Origin: a virus
Length of the DNA stretch: 46,452 nt
Virus record (IMG/VR): IMGVR_UViG_3300020053_000020
Location: 1 to 46,452 of that record
Direction: 5' to 3' (one strand)
Part shown: piece by piece, positions 8,603-16,509 of the stretch
Numbering within the stretch: the first letter of the stretch is position 1
How the letters are laid out: each line of letters opens with the position of its first letter
Translations under genes and position numbers: made by a program
The notes under the pieces: generated by a model
Database searches by the model: none
Told to the model about the DNA's origin: nothing
Seen by the model: the letters and a program-made list of their open reading frames with translations, nothing else

Positions 8603-8627
8603 CATCTTCTCAGTAATTTGTTATAAT
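8599..8627 (+). promoter_or_regulatory. Early sigma70-type promoter (TTGACA-N17-TATAAT)
   Basis: Both boxes match the consensus exactly: TTGACA at 8599-8604 and TATAAT at 8622-8627, spacer 17. It lies between the HAD gene and a run of two small membrane proteins, the exonuclease and the clamp loader. It probably gives immediate early transcription by unmodified host RNA polymerase. Confidence 0.85.
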
Positions 8628-8650
8628 TTATAAAAATTAGGAGTATGATA

Positions 8651-8815
8651 ATGAAGTTCCCCAAACCACAATCTAGCGGAATCGGTACAACTGGTGTAAC
8701 TGGTGTTGCACTGTTAGTATTGCACGTTACAGGATACTTAACAGGGTGGGCATGGCCTATCCTGTATATACTATTGATTATGTCCGCAATGGGACAGGAA
8801 AACAGAAAAGGGTAA
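8651..8815 (+). CDS. Small membrane protein (54 aa)
   Basis: ATG at 8651, placed 7 bases after AGGAG (8639-8643); an upstream in-frame ATG at 8645 is too close to that site. The protein has a short polar start and two likely membrane segments (about 13-31, GVTGVALLVLHV, and 33-47, WAWPILYILLIMSAM) ending in a charged tail. It is the first gene after a perfect early promoter, so it is expected early in infection. Short early membrane proteins of T4-like phages often act on the host envelope or in exclusion, but nothing specific is visible here. Confidence 0.6.
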   Translation: MKFPKPQSSGIGTTGVTGVALLVLHVTGYLTGWAWPILYILLIMSAMGQENRKG

Positions 8816-8816
8816 T

Positions 8817-8942
8817 ATGGCAAAAAGAAACAAACTTGAAAGAAAACTAGATGAGTACAATCACACAATGGAACTAGTAAGAACTATTGTTCCGATCGCT
8901 GTCTTAGTTTTACAAGTTATTATATTAATGAAGTTGGTATAA
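8817..8942 (+). CDS. Small membrane-anchored protein (41 aa)
   Basis: ATG at 8817 follows the previous stop after one base, with AAGGG as ribosome site inside the preceding gene. It has a basic N-terminal helix (KRNKLERKLDEYN) and one hydrophobic segment at about 21-40 (VRTIVPIAVLVLQVIILMKL), so it is probably a single-pass inner-membrane protein with the N-terminus inside. The next gene begins immediately after its stop. Unknown function; co-expression with the neighbouring membrane protein is likely. Confidence 0.55.
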   Translation: MAKRNKLERKLDEYNHTMELVRTIVPIAVLVLQVIILMKLV

Positions 8943-9488
8943 ATGGCAACTCACGGCATGATTGATTTAGAAACACTGGGCGTAGAGCCAGACAGTGTCA
9001 TAATGACCCTCGGAGCAATTAAGTTTGATCCGTTCACTGATGACGAACCTTACAGTCCATTGTATCTAAGATGTGACATTGAAGAACAATCAGAGTTACT
9101 ATGTAGATCAATCGACGATAACACTATTGCTTGGTGGAGTAAACAAAAACAAGAAATCCAAGATGAAGCATTTGGTGATCATGAAGGCCGTGTTAATATG
9201 GATCAACTTACAAAAGCAATTAATAAATTTTGCGTAGGAGTAGATTACTTATGGTGTCAAGGCCCTTTGTTTGATTATGCTATTCTACAAAATTTATACA
9301 AGCAAGTAGGAAAACCTTGTCCTTGGAATTTTTGGCAGATACGTGATAGTCGTACACTATTTGCTATGATGCCTCAGGATCCGCGTAAAGCAATACAAGA
9401 AGAACTTCATAACGCACTAGCAGATTGTTACTATCAGGCTAAATGTGTACAACAAACATACAAACATTTTGGAGTAAAGGCAAGATAA
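8943..9488 (+). CDS. dexA: DEDDh 3'-5' exonuclease, DexA-like
   Basis: 181 residues of the DnaQ-like exonuclease superfamily. Catalytic residues visible are D8 and E10 (MIDLETLG), D111 (FDYAILQ), and H156 with D161 (HNALAD). This matches the DEDDh pattern of RNase T, DnaQ and T4 DexA. It probably degrades single-stranded DNA 3' ends during replication, repair or host DNA breakdown. It belongs to the early unit behind the promoter at 8599 and overlaps the clamp-loader gene by one base (TAATG). Confidence 0.8.
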   Translation: MATHGMIDLETLGVEPDSVIMTLGAIKFDPFTDDEPYSPLYLRCDIEEQSELLCRSIDDNTIAWWSKQKQEIQDEAFGDHEGRVNMDQLTKAINKFCVGVDYLWCQGPLFDYAILQNLYKQVGKPCPWNFWQIRDSRTLFAMMPQDPRKAIQEELHNALADCYYQAKCVQQTYKHFGVKAR

Positions 9489-10405
9489 TGAAAGAACTAT
9501 GGGTAGAAAAGTATCGTCCTAAGACGGTAGACGGTTATGTATTTAGAGATGACCATCAAAAGTCACAAGTAAAGCAATGGATTAAAGACGGCACTATTCC
9601 TCATCTACTGTTTAGTGGCAATGCAGGTATTGGTAAAACAACCCTTGCTAAAATTTTATTGAATCAATTAGAAATTAATGATTTAGATGTGTTAGAAATC
9701 AACGCAAGTAGAACAAACAGTGTAGAGGATGTTCGTGATAAGATTGTGAACTTTGTACAAATGATTCCATTTGGTGACTTTAAGGTTGTACTGCTAGATG
9801 AGGCTGATTACTTGAGTCCAAACGCACAGGCCGCACTACGTGGTGTTATGGAAGAATATCATACTACAGCACGTTTTATTTTAACATGTAACTATCCTAA
9901 CAGAATTATTCCTGCACTGCATTCAAGATGCCAAGGCTTTCATATTGAACGCATTGATCAAACGGAATTTACAGCTAGAGTTGCAGAAATCCTTATTACA
10001 GAAGGCGTAACTCCGGATTTGGATACCCTTGATACATATGTAAAAGCAACTTATCCTGACTTGCGTAAGTGCATCAACATGGTGCAAATGAATAGTGTAG
10101 ACGGTGTATTAGTACAGCCTGAAAAAAGCGATGCGGGAGATGCTGACTATAAACTTGCATTGGTTGAATTATTTAAAGCAGGTAAAATTAGTGAAGCACG
10201 TAAACTTGTATGTAGTCAAGTTCGTCCAGAAGAAATGGAAGATATATACAAATGGTTATATGATAATATTGAACTTTTTGGTGATGAAGAACGACAAGAA
10301 AGCGCAATTCTTATTATTAAACAAGGTTTGGTAGATCATACGCTTGTAAGCGATCCAGAAATTAATCTTGCGGCAACGATGATTAGGTTAGCGAGACTGA
10401 AGTGA
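9488..10405 (+). CDS. 44: Clamp loader large subunit (gp44-like AAA+ ATPase)
   Basis: 305 residues from the ATG at 9488, which overlaps the exonuclease stop by one base. It is an RFC/gp44-type AAA+ protein: WVEKYRP at the start, Walker A GNAGIGKT at 44-51, Walker B VLLDEADYL at about 101-109, and the arginine-finger motif SRC at 146-148. It loads the sliding clamp on primer-template DNA for the phage polymerase. The partner gp62 is not recognisable next to it or elsewhere in this window, and the clamp and polymerase genes are 25-29 kb away, unlike the compact T4 cluster. Confidence 0.92.
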   Translation: MKELWVEKYRPKTVDGYVFRDDHQKSQVKQWIKDGTIPHLLFSGNAGIGKTTLAKILLNQLEINDLDVLEINASRTNSVEDVRDKIVNFVQMIPFGDFKVVLLDEADYLSPNAQAALRGVMEEYHTTARFILTCNYPNRIIPALHSRCQGFHIERIDQTEFTARVAEILITEGVTPDLDTLDTYVKATYPDLRKCINMVQMNSVDGVLVQPEKSDAGDADYKLALVELFKAGKISEARKLVCSQVRPEEMEDIYKWLYDNIELFGDEERQESAILIIKQGLVDHTLVSDPEINLAATMIRLARLK

Positions 10406-10429
10406 AAACTTTAATTTGCGGAGAGAAAA

Positions 10430-10618
10430 ATGTCTAGGACACTATTAGACGGTACAGAAGTTAATGAACTGTCGGAGCCATTACAGTTAGTAGTATACAC
10501 CAAGTGTCCTGAGAAATATAAACTAATAGATATGGAAACAGGTGAGGAGTATATAGGCACTCGCCCTTCTCAACATGAGTTCCATTGGAGGAAAATAAAT
10601 GACGTATCTAGTAAATGA
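10430..10618 (+). CDS. Small protein of unknown function (62 aa)
   Basis: 62 residues starting after GGAGAG, and overlapping the start of the ferredoxin gene by 20 bases. It contains a beta-rich stretch ([20 protein letters not shown]) and the string [16 protein letters not shown]; no domain is recognised. Tight overlap suggests translational coupling with ferredoxin. Confidence 0.55.
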   Translation: MSRTLLDGTEVNELSEPLQLVVYTKCPEKYKLIDMETGEEYIGTRPSQHEFHWRKINDVSSK

Positions 10619-10937
10619 TAATTGTATCAAATGTAAGCATACTGATTGTGTAGAAGTATGTCCAGTAGACTGTTTTTACGAAGGTGAAAACATGTTAGTT
10701 ATTAATCCCGACGAATGTATTGACTGTGGTGTTTGTGAACCAGAATGTCCGGTAGATGCTATTATTACAGATTTTAATGATGTTGATAACAAATGGTACG
10801 ACATTAATTTTAAATACTCAAATACATGGCCTAACATATCTCAAAAGAAGGACGCACCTGCCGATGCTGAAGAGTGGAATGGTGTAGAAAATAAATTTGA
10901 AAACCATTTTAGCGAAGCACCTGGAGAAGGAGATTAA
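10599..10937 (+). CDS. fdxA: FdxA-type 7Fe ferredoxin
   Basis: 112 residues, very close to bacterial FdxA ferredoxins over its whole length. Cysteines C9, C17 and C50 fit a [3Fe-4S] cluster and C21, C40, C43 and C46 a [4Fe-4S] cluster; C12 and C25 are the extra cysteines usual in this type. The C-terminal signature ([18 protein letters not shown]) is also that of FdxA. It is a soluble electron carrier, probably a host-derived auxiliary metabolic gene. The ATG follows GGAGG by 7 bases. Possible electron acceptors or donors in the phage are not identifiable, but iron enzymes (2OG oxygenases) are encoded nearby. Confidence 0.93.
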   Translation: MTYLVNDNCIKCKHTDCVEVCPVDCFYEGENMLVINPDECIDCGVCEPECPVDAIITDFNDVDNKWYDINFKYSNTWPNISQKKDAPADAEEWNGVENKFENHFSEAPGEGD

Positions 10938-11258
10938 ATGAAATTAAAATGTAAACATATTTTATTGAGTTACGATAAGGCTGAAAATAGCTCACATGAA
11001 AGACCATTAGGTGTAGCTATGAAAGATGCTGAACAATTAATTATTGAACTAAACAAGGGTACTATTTCATTTGCAGATGCCGCAGGAAAGCATAGTGCAT
11101 GTGCAAGTGGGCCAAGACACGGCGGCGACCTTGGATGGTTTGAAGAAGAAAAAATGCATCCAGACTTTAGCAATGCTGTAAAGGTACTTGGTATCGATAC
11201 TATTGGGCCACCTATTCTTACACCGTGGGGTGTACATATTGTATTAAGGACAGGTTAA
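10938..11258 (+). CDS. Parvulin-type peptidyl-prolyl isomerase
   Basis: 106 residues forming a single rotamase (PpiC/parvulin) domain: CKHILL at the start, FADAAGKHSACASGPRHGG, DLGWF, and TPWGVHIVLRTG at the end. It has no signal peptide or chaperone domain, so it acts in the cytoplasm, catalysing cis-trans isomerisation of prolyl bonds. It follows fdxA without a gap and its stop overlaps the start of the 2OG oxygenase by one base. A role in folding phage proteins, alongside the DnaJ- and GroES-like proteins of this genome, is plausible but inferred. Confidence 0.85.
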   Translation: MKLKCKHILLSYDKAENSSHERPLGVAMKDAEQLIIELNKGTISFADAAGKHSACASGPRHGGDLGWFEEEKMHPDFSNAVKVLGIDTIGPPILTPWGVHIVLRTG

Positions 11259-11791
11259 TGGTAGAATATGAGTATTACGATTGGAATAGTTTAATTACTG
11301 AAACTGACCGACAATCAATGTGTCGAGATGTTTCAGCAGGTATTGATGCTGGAAACTTCTGGACAAATAGTCCGAAGTATCAAACTAACTGGAATGTATT
11401 TCAGCAGTTTACAGATTTGAAGATGAGTTTTATTTGGTCATGTTTTAAATATTTAGGACGTGAAGTACAGATCAAACAAATACAAAGTTGGAGCTTTCGT
11501 ACAAGTTTAGAAATTGCAGAAGACAGAAACAAGCTATGGCATCATCACAATCATAATACTGAAACTACTACAGTAAGTGGTGTTTATTATATGCATTTAC
11601 CTGATGATGTAGCAGACTTAAACACAGCAGGAACAGAATTAGCACCGAACGGTGTTGACGGCGAAGGTAAATTCTTTACACCTTGGAAGACTGGACAGTG
11701 GATGATCTATCCTGGAAAAATTTGGCACCGTCCAGGAATTTTACAATCACACAATGATCGTTTTATTGTAGCGGCAGATATGGAGTTTTGA
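11258..11791 (+). CDS. 2OG-Fe(II) oxygenase-like protein
   Basis: 177 residues from the ATG at 11258 (TAATG overlap). The double-stranded beta-helix signature is seen as LWHHHNHNTETTTVSGVYYMH (iron-binding His region) and WMIYPGKIWHRPG, ending in NDRFIVAADMEF, where H and R fit the distal iron ligand and the 2-oxoglutarate contact. Such proteins hydroxylate proteins or small molecules and are very common in marine T4-like phages, mostly without known substrate. Two more members occur at 33716 and 45926. It lies in the iron-linked stretch after fdxA. Confidence 0.65.
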   Translation: MVEYEYYDWNSLITETDRQSMCRDVSAGIDAGNFWTNSPKYQTNWNVFQQFTDLKMSFIWSCFKYLGREVQIKQIQSWSFRTSLEIAEDRNKLWHHHNHNTETTTVSGVYYMHLPDDVADLNTAGTELAPNGVDGEGKFFTPWKTGQWMIYPGKIWHRPGILQSHNDRFIVAADMEF

Positions 11792-11792
11792 T

Positions 11793-12281
11793 TTGATTAA
11801 AGCAATTTTAGCATGTGATGACAATGGCGGCGTAAGTAAAGACGGTACATTACCGTGGCCGCATAATACTACAGACTTGCAATGGTTTAAGAACAATACA
11901 GCAGGACATGTTGTTGTTATGGGATCCACTACTTGGGCAGATCCCCACATGCCAAGGCCTTTACCTAAACGTATTAATGTGTTAGTAACTTCGCAAGTAT
12001 CCAAATATACTAACGACGGAATGGATGGCATTATTCAAGGTGACTTGAACATGCATTTAAGAGTGTTAGAAAAAACATATCCAGGATTAATAATTTGGGT
12101 GATTGGCGGGCCTAATATTATTGAGCAGTGTTTAGATAGTATTGAAGAATTTTATTTAAGTCGTATCCCAGGCAATTATGATTGCGATACGCATTTGCCT
12201 TTAGAGCAAATTGAAGAGATGTTCTTTTTGACACACGAAGAAGAACATCCTGAAGTTATATTTCAAATTTGGAAGAAGTGA
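11793..12281 (+). CDS. folA: Dihydrofolate reductase
   Basis: 162 residues. It starts with TTG at 11793, giving the expected MIKAILACD start, 7 bases after GGAG. Family features include GTLPWP, the active-site acid D29 in TTDLQWFKNNT, VVVMGSTTW, and VIGGPNIIEQ near the NADPH site. It reduces dihydrofolate to tetrahydrofolate with NADPH, regenerating the cofactor consumed by the thymidylate synthase encoded next. Its stop overlaps the thyA start (TGATG). The FQIWKK end makes the protein slightly short but complete for the bacterial type. Confidence 0.92.
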   Translation: MIKAILACDDNGGVSKDGTLPWPHNTTDLQWFKNNTAGHVVVMGSTTWADPHMPRPLPKRINVLVTSQVSKYTNDGMDGIIQGDLNMHLRVLEKTYPGLIIWVIGGPNIIEQCLDSIEEFYLSRIPGNYDCDTHLPLEQIEEMFFLTHEEEHPEVIFQIWKK

Positions 12282-13141
12282 TGAAACAGTATCTTGATGC
12301 CCTACAATATATTTTAGACAATGGTGAAGATGTTAGTGACCGTACAGGTGTAGGTACACGCACAGTATTTGGTTATCAAATGCGTTTTGATTTACGTAAA
12401 GAGTTTCCTGCTGTTACTACTAAGAAACTTGCATGGCGAGCTGTTGTAGGAGAATTATTATGGTTCTTAGAAGGTTCAACAGATGAGCGTAGACTTGCTG
12501 AAATTACATTTGAAGCAGACAGAACAGAAATTTGGGAAAAGAAAACCATCTGGACTGCTAACGCTGATGCACAGGGTGTAGCACTAGGCTATCGTAATGA
12601 TGATTTATATAAAGAACTAGGACCTGTATACGGAAGTCAATGGCGTGATTTTAACGGCGAAGGATTTGATCAAATACACAATATTATTCGCCAACTTACT
12701 ACAGACCCAGATAGTCGTCGTATTATTCTAAGTGCGTGGAATCCTAATCAACTAGAAGATATGGCACTTCCGCCTTGCCATACACTTAGTCAGTTTAAAG
12801 TTATTAACGGCAAACTTAGTTGCCAAATGTATCAGCGTAGTGCAGATATGTTCTTAGGCGTTCCTTTTAACATTGCTAGTTACAGTTTACTTACGCACAT
12901 GTTGGCACAAATCTGCGGGTTAGAAGTGGGCGAGTTTGTATGGACTGGTGGTGATTGCCATATCTATCAAAACCACTTTGAACAAGTTAAACAACAACTT
13001 GAGCGTACTCCTATGCAAGGTCCTACACTAGAAATGCCCAAGTTTGAAAATATTGCAGAACTATTAGAAACTGTTCCTAGTGATTATAAACTTGTTAACT
13101 ATAATCCAATGGATAGTATTAAGGCACCGATGGCAGTATGA
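12281..13141 (+). CDS. thyA: Thymidylate synthase (ThyA)
   Basis: 286 residues from the ATG at 12281. It has the catalytic Cys C166 in LPPCHTLSQF, the phosphate-binding RRIILSAWNP, and the QRSADMFLGVPFNIASYS core. It methylates dUMP to dTMP using methylene-tetrahydrofolate and works with the DHFR upstream and the dCMP deaminase downstream, which it overlaps by four bases (ATGA). This three-gene unit supplies dTMP for phage DNA synthesis. Length is normal for bacterial ThyA with one insertion around residues 85-110. Confidence 0.96.
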   Translation: MKQYLDALQYILDNGEDVSDRTGVGTRTVFGYQMRFDLRKEFPAVTTKKLAWRAVVGELLWFLEGSTDERRLAEITFEADRTEIWEKKTIWTANADAQGVALGYRNDDLYKELGPVYGSQWRDFNGEGFDQIHNIIRQLTTDPDSRRIILSAWNPNQLEDMALPPCHTLSQFKVINGKLSCQMYQRSADMFLGVPFNIASYSLLTHMLAQICGLEVGEFVWTGGDCHIYQNHFEQVKQQLERTPMQGPTLEMPKFENIAELLETVPSDYKLVNYNPMDSIKAPMAV

Positions 13142-13539
13142 AACAAAAATTTATTGAAGCATACATGGACGTTGCAGAACGTTTTGCACAATTAAGTTCA
13201 GCAGTGCGTTTAAATGTAGGTGCGATTGTTGTTAAGGATGATCGTATTATCTCTATTGGCTACAACGGTATGCCTAGTGGTTGGGATAATGTTTGTGAGC
13301 ATGAAGGCAAAACTAAGGCAGAAGTGTTACACGCCGAGTCTAACGCAATCGCTAAACTAGCTCGCTCTCCTGAAAGCGGAGAAGGCGCAAGTATTTTTAT
13401 TACCCACAGCCCTTGCATTGACTGTGCTAAACTAATCTATCAAAGCGGAATAGCCGCTGTGTACTACAAAAATGATTATCGTAGTACACAGGGCATTCAG
13501 TTTTTAAATAAATCTAATATTAAAGTAATTAAAGTTTAA
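13138..13539 (+). CDS. Deoxycytidylate (dCMP) deaminase
   Basis: 133 residues with the zinc-dependent deaminase motifs H65-A-E67 (VLHAESNAI) and P-C93-I-D-C96 (SPCIDCAKLI). It converts dCMP to dUMP, the substrate of the adjacent thymidylate synthase. It is shorter than T4 Cd (193 residues) and lacks an obvious extra zinc-binding insertion, but the core is complete. It overlaps thyA by four bases. Its stop is directly adjacent to the stop of phoH, which reads in the other direction, with no terminator hairpin between them. Confidence 0.9.
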   Translation: MKQKFIEAYMDVAERFAQLSSAVRLNVGAIVVKDDRIISIGYNGMPSGWDNVCEHEGKTKAEVLHAESNAIAKLARSPESGEGASIFITHSPCIDCAKLIYQSGIAAVYYKNDYRSTQGIQFLNKSNIKVIKV

Positions 13540-14262
13540 CTACTCATCGCCGTATACTTCTAAAATCTCCTTCACTGCATCATGCCTTTCGATATCTTGG
13601 TGATCGAACGTAACAGTCGCTAAATGCGAAGCATTACCGTGGCGATTTAATTGATTAACAAAGTCAATTAAGCCGTTGTCTTTCATTCTATCTGCCTGGT
13701 TAAGGTCTCCTGTTACTGCCATTTTCGAACCTTCGCCGAGACGTGTAAGTAGCATTTTCATTTGATTTGCTGTAGAGTTTTGCATCTCATCAGCAATAAT
13801 ATATGAACGCTTAAATGTACGACCTCGCATAAATGCTAATGGAGCAATTTCAATTACGCCTTCAGCAATCATACCTTCAATGTCTTTTGCTGTGAAATAT
13901 TCACGCAATACATCAAATATAGGTCTAGTCCACGGAGCCATTTTTTGTTCTAAAGTACCCGGTAAAAAACCTAGGTCTTCGTCAACTGAAACAGCTGGTC
14001 TTGTAACAACAATCTTGTCAATATTACCTTCTTTGAAAAATTTAATCGCAGTTAGAACCGCAATAAGAGTTTTGCCCGTGCCTGCAGGTCCGATACCAAA
14101 GACAACGTCTTTTCTATCGCTTGCAAGTGTAAGCATATATTCTTCTTGGGATCTATTACGAGGAATGATTTTAACATTCTTTTGTTTTTCTGGAAGGTAA
14201 TTATTAATTTGAACAACATTATTGTGAAAGTTCTTACTCTTGCGAGCTCGCTTTGCACTCAT
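13540..14262 (-). CDS. phoH: PhoH-like ATPase
   Basis: 240 residues, the only gene on the minus strand. The start at 14262 follows a strong AGGAGG ribosome site (14270-14275, minus strand); longer in-frame starts lack one. Walker A is GPAGTGKT at 58-65 and Walker B is YIIADEMQ at 154-161, followed by GDLNQADR. PhoH proteins are P-loop NTPases with RNA-helicase-like features and are common in marine phages; their role in infection is unresolved. The opposite orientation and an inverted repeat in its leader suggest separate regulation from neighbouring operons. Confidence 0.92.
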   Translation of the reverse strand: MSAKRARKSKNFHNNVVQINNYLPEKQKNVKIIPRNRSQEEYMLTLASDRKDVVFGIGPAGTGKTLIAVLTAIKFFKEGNIDKIVVTRPAVSVDEDLGFLPGTLEQKMAPWTRPIFDVLREYFTAKDIEGMIAEGVIEIAPLAFMRGRTFKRSYIIADEMQNSTANQMKMLLTRLGEGSKMAVTGDLNQADRMKDNGLIDFVNQLNRHGNASHLATVTFDHQDIERHDAVKEILEVYGDE

Positions 14263-14291
14263 GAAGTGTCCTCCTTTATGATATAACTTCA

Positions 14292-14314
14292 TGTAAACAT
14301 TACTTCTGTTTACA
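14292..14314. promoter_or_regulatory. Inverted repeat TGTAAAC-N9-GTTTACA (possible operator or hairpin)
   Basis: Perfect 7-bp inverted repeat with arms at 14292-14298 and 14308-14314. It lies in the 134-base intergenic region between the divergent phoH and the gene at 14397, within the phoH leader. It could be a dimeric repressor site or, in the phoH transcript, a small hairpin. It has no T-run and is unlikely to be a terminator. Confidence 0.5.
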
Positions 14315-14364
14315 AAAATATTTAGCATCTTAGAGCCAAGTATAATCTACTAACACAATATTTT

Positions 14365-14372
14365 GATAAATA
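14365..14372 (+). promoter_or_regulatory. Candidate T4-type late promoter (GATAAATA)
   Basis: Seven of eight bases match TATAAATA, in the intergenic region 25 bases before the ATG at 14397. The following ATATAGGA resembles the sequence after the late-type elements at 1404 and 31106. It would drive the 14.4-17.3 kb unit ending in lysis genes. Confidence 0.65.
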
Positions 14373-14396
14373 ATAATATAGGAAATAGGTGCCATT

Positions 14397-14927
14397 ATGA
14401 AAGATGTAATTGATGTAATCAAAAATATTCAAGACATATATGAAAGTGATAAAGCCTTTCAGATACTAAAAGATTTTGAAAGAGTACTCGATGACCTCGA
14501 TTTATATGTATATGCAAACTGGGAAGACGGCGAATTAGTTCAAGGTCCTACTATTTCGCGTCATTGGGTCACTTGTTCTTTTATGTGGGACAAAGATAAA
14601 ATGCCAGACCCTATGGGCGGCAAGCGTTTACTAGATTATGACTGTAAAGTTACATTTAAACGAGACAAAATTATTAAGCCTCGTAAAATTCGTAAACCTG
14701 ACGATATTCGCCCTATGACAAAAATGGGTAAACTTGATACACATCCAATTTGGGTTGTTGAAATTATGATGCCTAAGAAACTCATTGCTGATATTTACAG
14801 CGGATATAAAGCACTTAATGATTACGAAACTGATGTTGGAACTGCTCCAAGCGTTCCGGCACCTGCTGAAACTGAAGGCGCCGATTTGGCAGCCGATGCA
14901 ACTGCTGATGCGATAGAGACTGTATAA
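14397..14927 (+). CDS. Conserved phage protein of unknown function
   Basis: 176 residues: an N-terminal helical part (VIDVIKNIQDIYESDKAFQILKDFERVLDDLD), a central mixed domain with FKRDKIIKPRKIRKPDDI and IWVVEIMMPKKLIADIYSGY, and an Ala/Pro/Glu-rich disordered tail. It is the first gene after the late-promoter-like element at 14365, so it is probably a virion or assembly protein. No domain is recognised with confidence. It is followed one base later by another unknown, which looks like a functional partner. Confidence 0.6.
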   Translation: MKDVIDVIKNIQDIYESDKAFQILKDFERVLDDLDLYVYANWEDGELVQGPTISRHWVTCSFMWDKDKMPDPMGGKRLLDYDCKVTFKRDKIIKPRKIRKPDDIRPMTKMGKLDTHPIWVVEIMMPKKLIADIYSGYKALNDYETDVGTAPSVPAPAETEGADLAADATADAIETV

Positions 14928-14928
14928 C

Positions 14929-15633
14929 ATGGGACTACAAAAACACGATTTAAAATTTCTTGTCGATAGTATTATCGAAATTGATTCTTATAAAAGTAAA
15001 ATGGGCACTGATGAAAATATCATTACGTTAGCATTAAGTGTTAATGGTCACGAGCCTGCTAAAGATTTAGAAAATTTTGTAGAAAAAGGCTATCCGTTTG
15101 TGTTAGATGCTGATGTAAGTTCAGGTGAACAATCTGATGGTACATATAAAGTGTTTATTGAAATTGAAAGATCTAAAGATGCTACTACACAAATTTTAGA
15201 AATTGCTGACGGAGTTAAAAAACTATCTGGGTTAGATGATTTGAGATTTAGATACTATAAAAACTTTAAAAGCAAAGAACTATCAGAAGTTAACTTAGAA
15301 GCAACTGTTCCTGTTGATAGTGCATCATATGATATTGCAATCAACGAAACCCACAACGAAAATTATAAAAACTTTTTTAGTAAAAGTTATGCAGAGTCAG
15401 TTGACATGTTAGGTGAAAACACTCTTATTATTAAAAATACGTATGCACAAGCATTAAGATTTGAAGTAACTGATTTTGGTAAAGATACTGTGCTTAATGA
15501 GACAATCAATATGAATGATATGTCTGAAGTCATTTTCCTTACTAAATATCTAGGAGATTATAACATTACTAAGTATGGTAATACAATCGTACTTACAAAT
15601 GAAAGTTATAGTTTACATTTAAAAAGGATATAG
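14929..15633 (+). CDS. Conserved phage protein of unknown function
   Basis: 234 residues, alpha/beta composition with no Cys and no transmembrane segment. Repeated beta-strand-like stretches occur (YKVFIEIERSKDA, NTLIIKNTYAQALRFEVTDF, NTIVLTNESYSLHLKRI). The spacing of one base from the preceding gene and three bases to the endolysin suggests co-translation in a late unit. I cannot name a family. A structural or assembly role is a guess from position alone. Confidence 0.55.
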   Translation: MGLQKHDLKFLVDSIIEIDSYKSKMGTDENIITLALSVNGHEPAKDLENFVEKGYPFVLDADVSSGEQSDGTYKVFIEIERSKDATTQILEIADGVKKLSGLDDLRFRYYKNFKSKELSEVNLEATVPVDSASYDIAINETHNENYKNFFSKSYAESVDMLGENTLIIKNTYAQALRFEVTDFGKDTVLNETINMNDMSEVIFLTKYLGDYNITKYGNTIVLTNESYSLHLKRI

Positions 15634-15636
15634 AAT

Positions 15637-16506
15637 ATGAGTTTTGATTTTAACTTCACAAAAGAGCATCTCGCAGAAATAATTTCAGCAGATGCTAACG
15701 ATTGGTATGATGCACTATGCAAACTATTACCAAAATATGGAATTACAACAGAACGTAGAGTAGCACACTTCCTAAGCCAATGTGCTCACGAATCAGGTGG
15801 CTTTAAAACACTAGAAGAAAATCTAAACTATAGTGCAAAAGCACTTCGTGCAGTATTTGGTCGTTACTTTGGTGATGCTCCAAAAGCAGATGCTGATGAA
15901 TATGCACGTAACCCAGAGATGATTGCTAACCGTGTTTACAACGATGAGTTCCGTAAATACAAGATGGGTAACACACAAGAAGGTGATGGTTGGAGATTTC
16001 GTGGTCGTGGACTGAAGCAGTTGACAGGCCGTGACAACTACACACGCTTTGGTAAGAGTGTAGGCATGACAGCAGAAGAAGCCGCAGAATATGTAGCAAC
16101 TCCTGCAGGTGCTATTGAGTCAGCTTGCTGGTTCTGGGGCGCAAACAATCTAAACGACATTGCAGACACAGACGATGTTGTAAAGATGACTAAAAAGATT
16201 AACGGTGGTAACATTGGACTAGAAGATCGTCAAAGACGTTACAAACATGCACTACAAGTACTAGGTATGGATGCAGAAGATCTAGGTGAAGATGATGGCG
16301 CAACTATTGATGTTGATGACATTGGTACACTACGCAAAGGTTGCAAAGGCGAAGGCGTTAAAATGATGCAAGAAGCATTAGGTGTTGGAGCCGATGGTGA
16401 CTTTGGTCCAGGTACTGAACGTGCTTTAAAAGCATGGCAAAGTGCAAACGGATTAGTTGCTGATGGTATTGCGGGTCCAAAAACTTTGGAAAAATTACTA
16501 GGATAA
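15637..16506 (+). CDS. Endolysin: GH19 chitinase-like domain plus peptidoglycan-binding domain
   Basis: 289 residues. Residues about 5-210 form a glycoside hydrolase 19-type lysozyme/endolysin domain with the catalytic glutamate E52 in QCAHESGGF, followed by FRGRGLKQLTGRDNY and WFWGANNLND. Residues about 225-289 are a PG_binding_1 domain (LRKGCKGEGVKMMQEALGV, DGDFGPGTERALKAWQ, VADGIAGPKTLEKLLG). It cleaves the peptidoglycan glycan chain at lysis. It has no signal peptide, so release should need a holin; two small membrane proteins downstream are candidates. It is followed by spanin-like genes, completing a lysis cassette. Confidence 0.92.
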   Translation: MSFDFNFTKEHLAEIISADANDWYDALCKLLPKYGITTERRVAHFLSQCAHESGGFKTLEENLNYSAKALRAVFGRYFGDAPKADADEYARNPEMIANRVYNDEFRKYKMGNTQEGDGWRFRGRGLKQLTGRDNYTRFGKSVGMTAEEAAEYVATPAGAIESACWFWGANNLNDIADTDDVVKMTKKINGGNIGLEDRQRRYKHALQVLGMDAEDLGEDDGATIDVDDIGTLRKGCKGEGVKMMQEALGVGADGDFGPGTERALKAWQSANGLVADGIAGPKTLEKLLG

Positions 16507-16509
16507 ACT

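Noticed and set aside
13539-13540. Bidirectional terminator between dCMP deaminase and phoH
   Set aside because: The genes abut with zero spacing and no inverted repeat with T-run exists around the junction.
13880-14200. Plus-strand frame of about 106 codons opposite phoH
   Set aside because: It is antisense to the Walker A region of phoH, lacks a ribosome site, and would interrupt an otherwise clear minus-strand gene.
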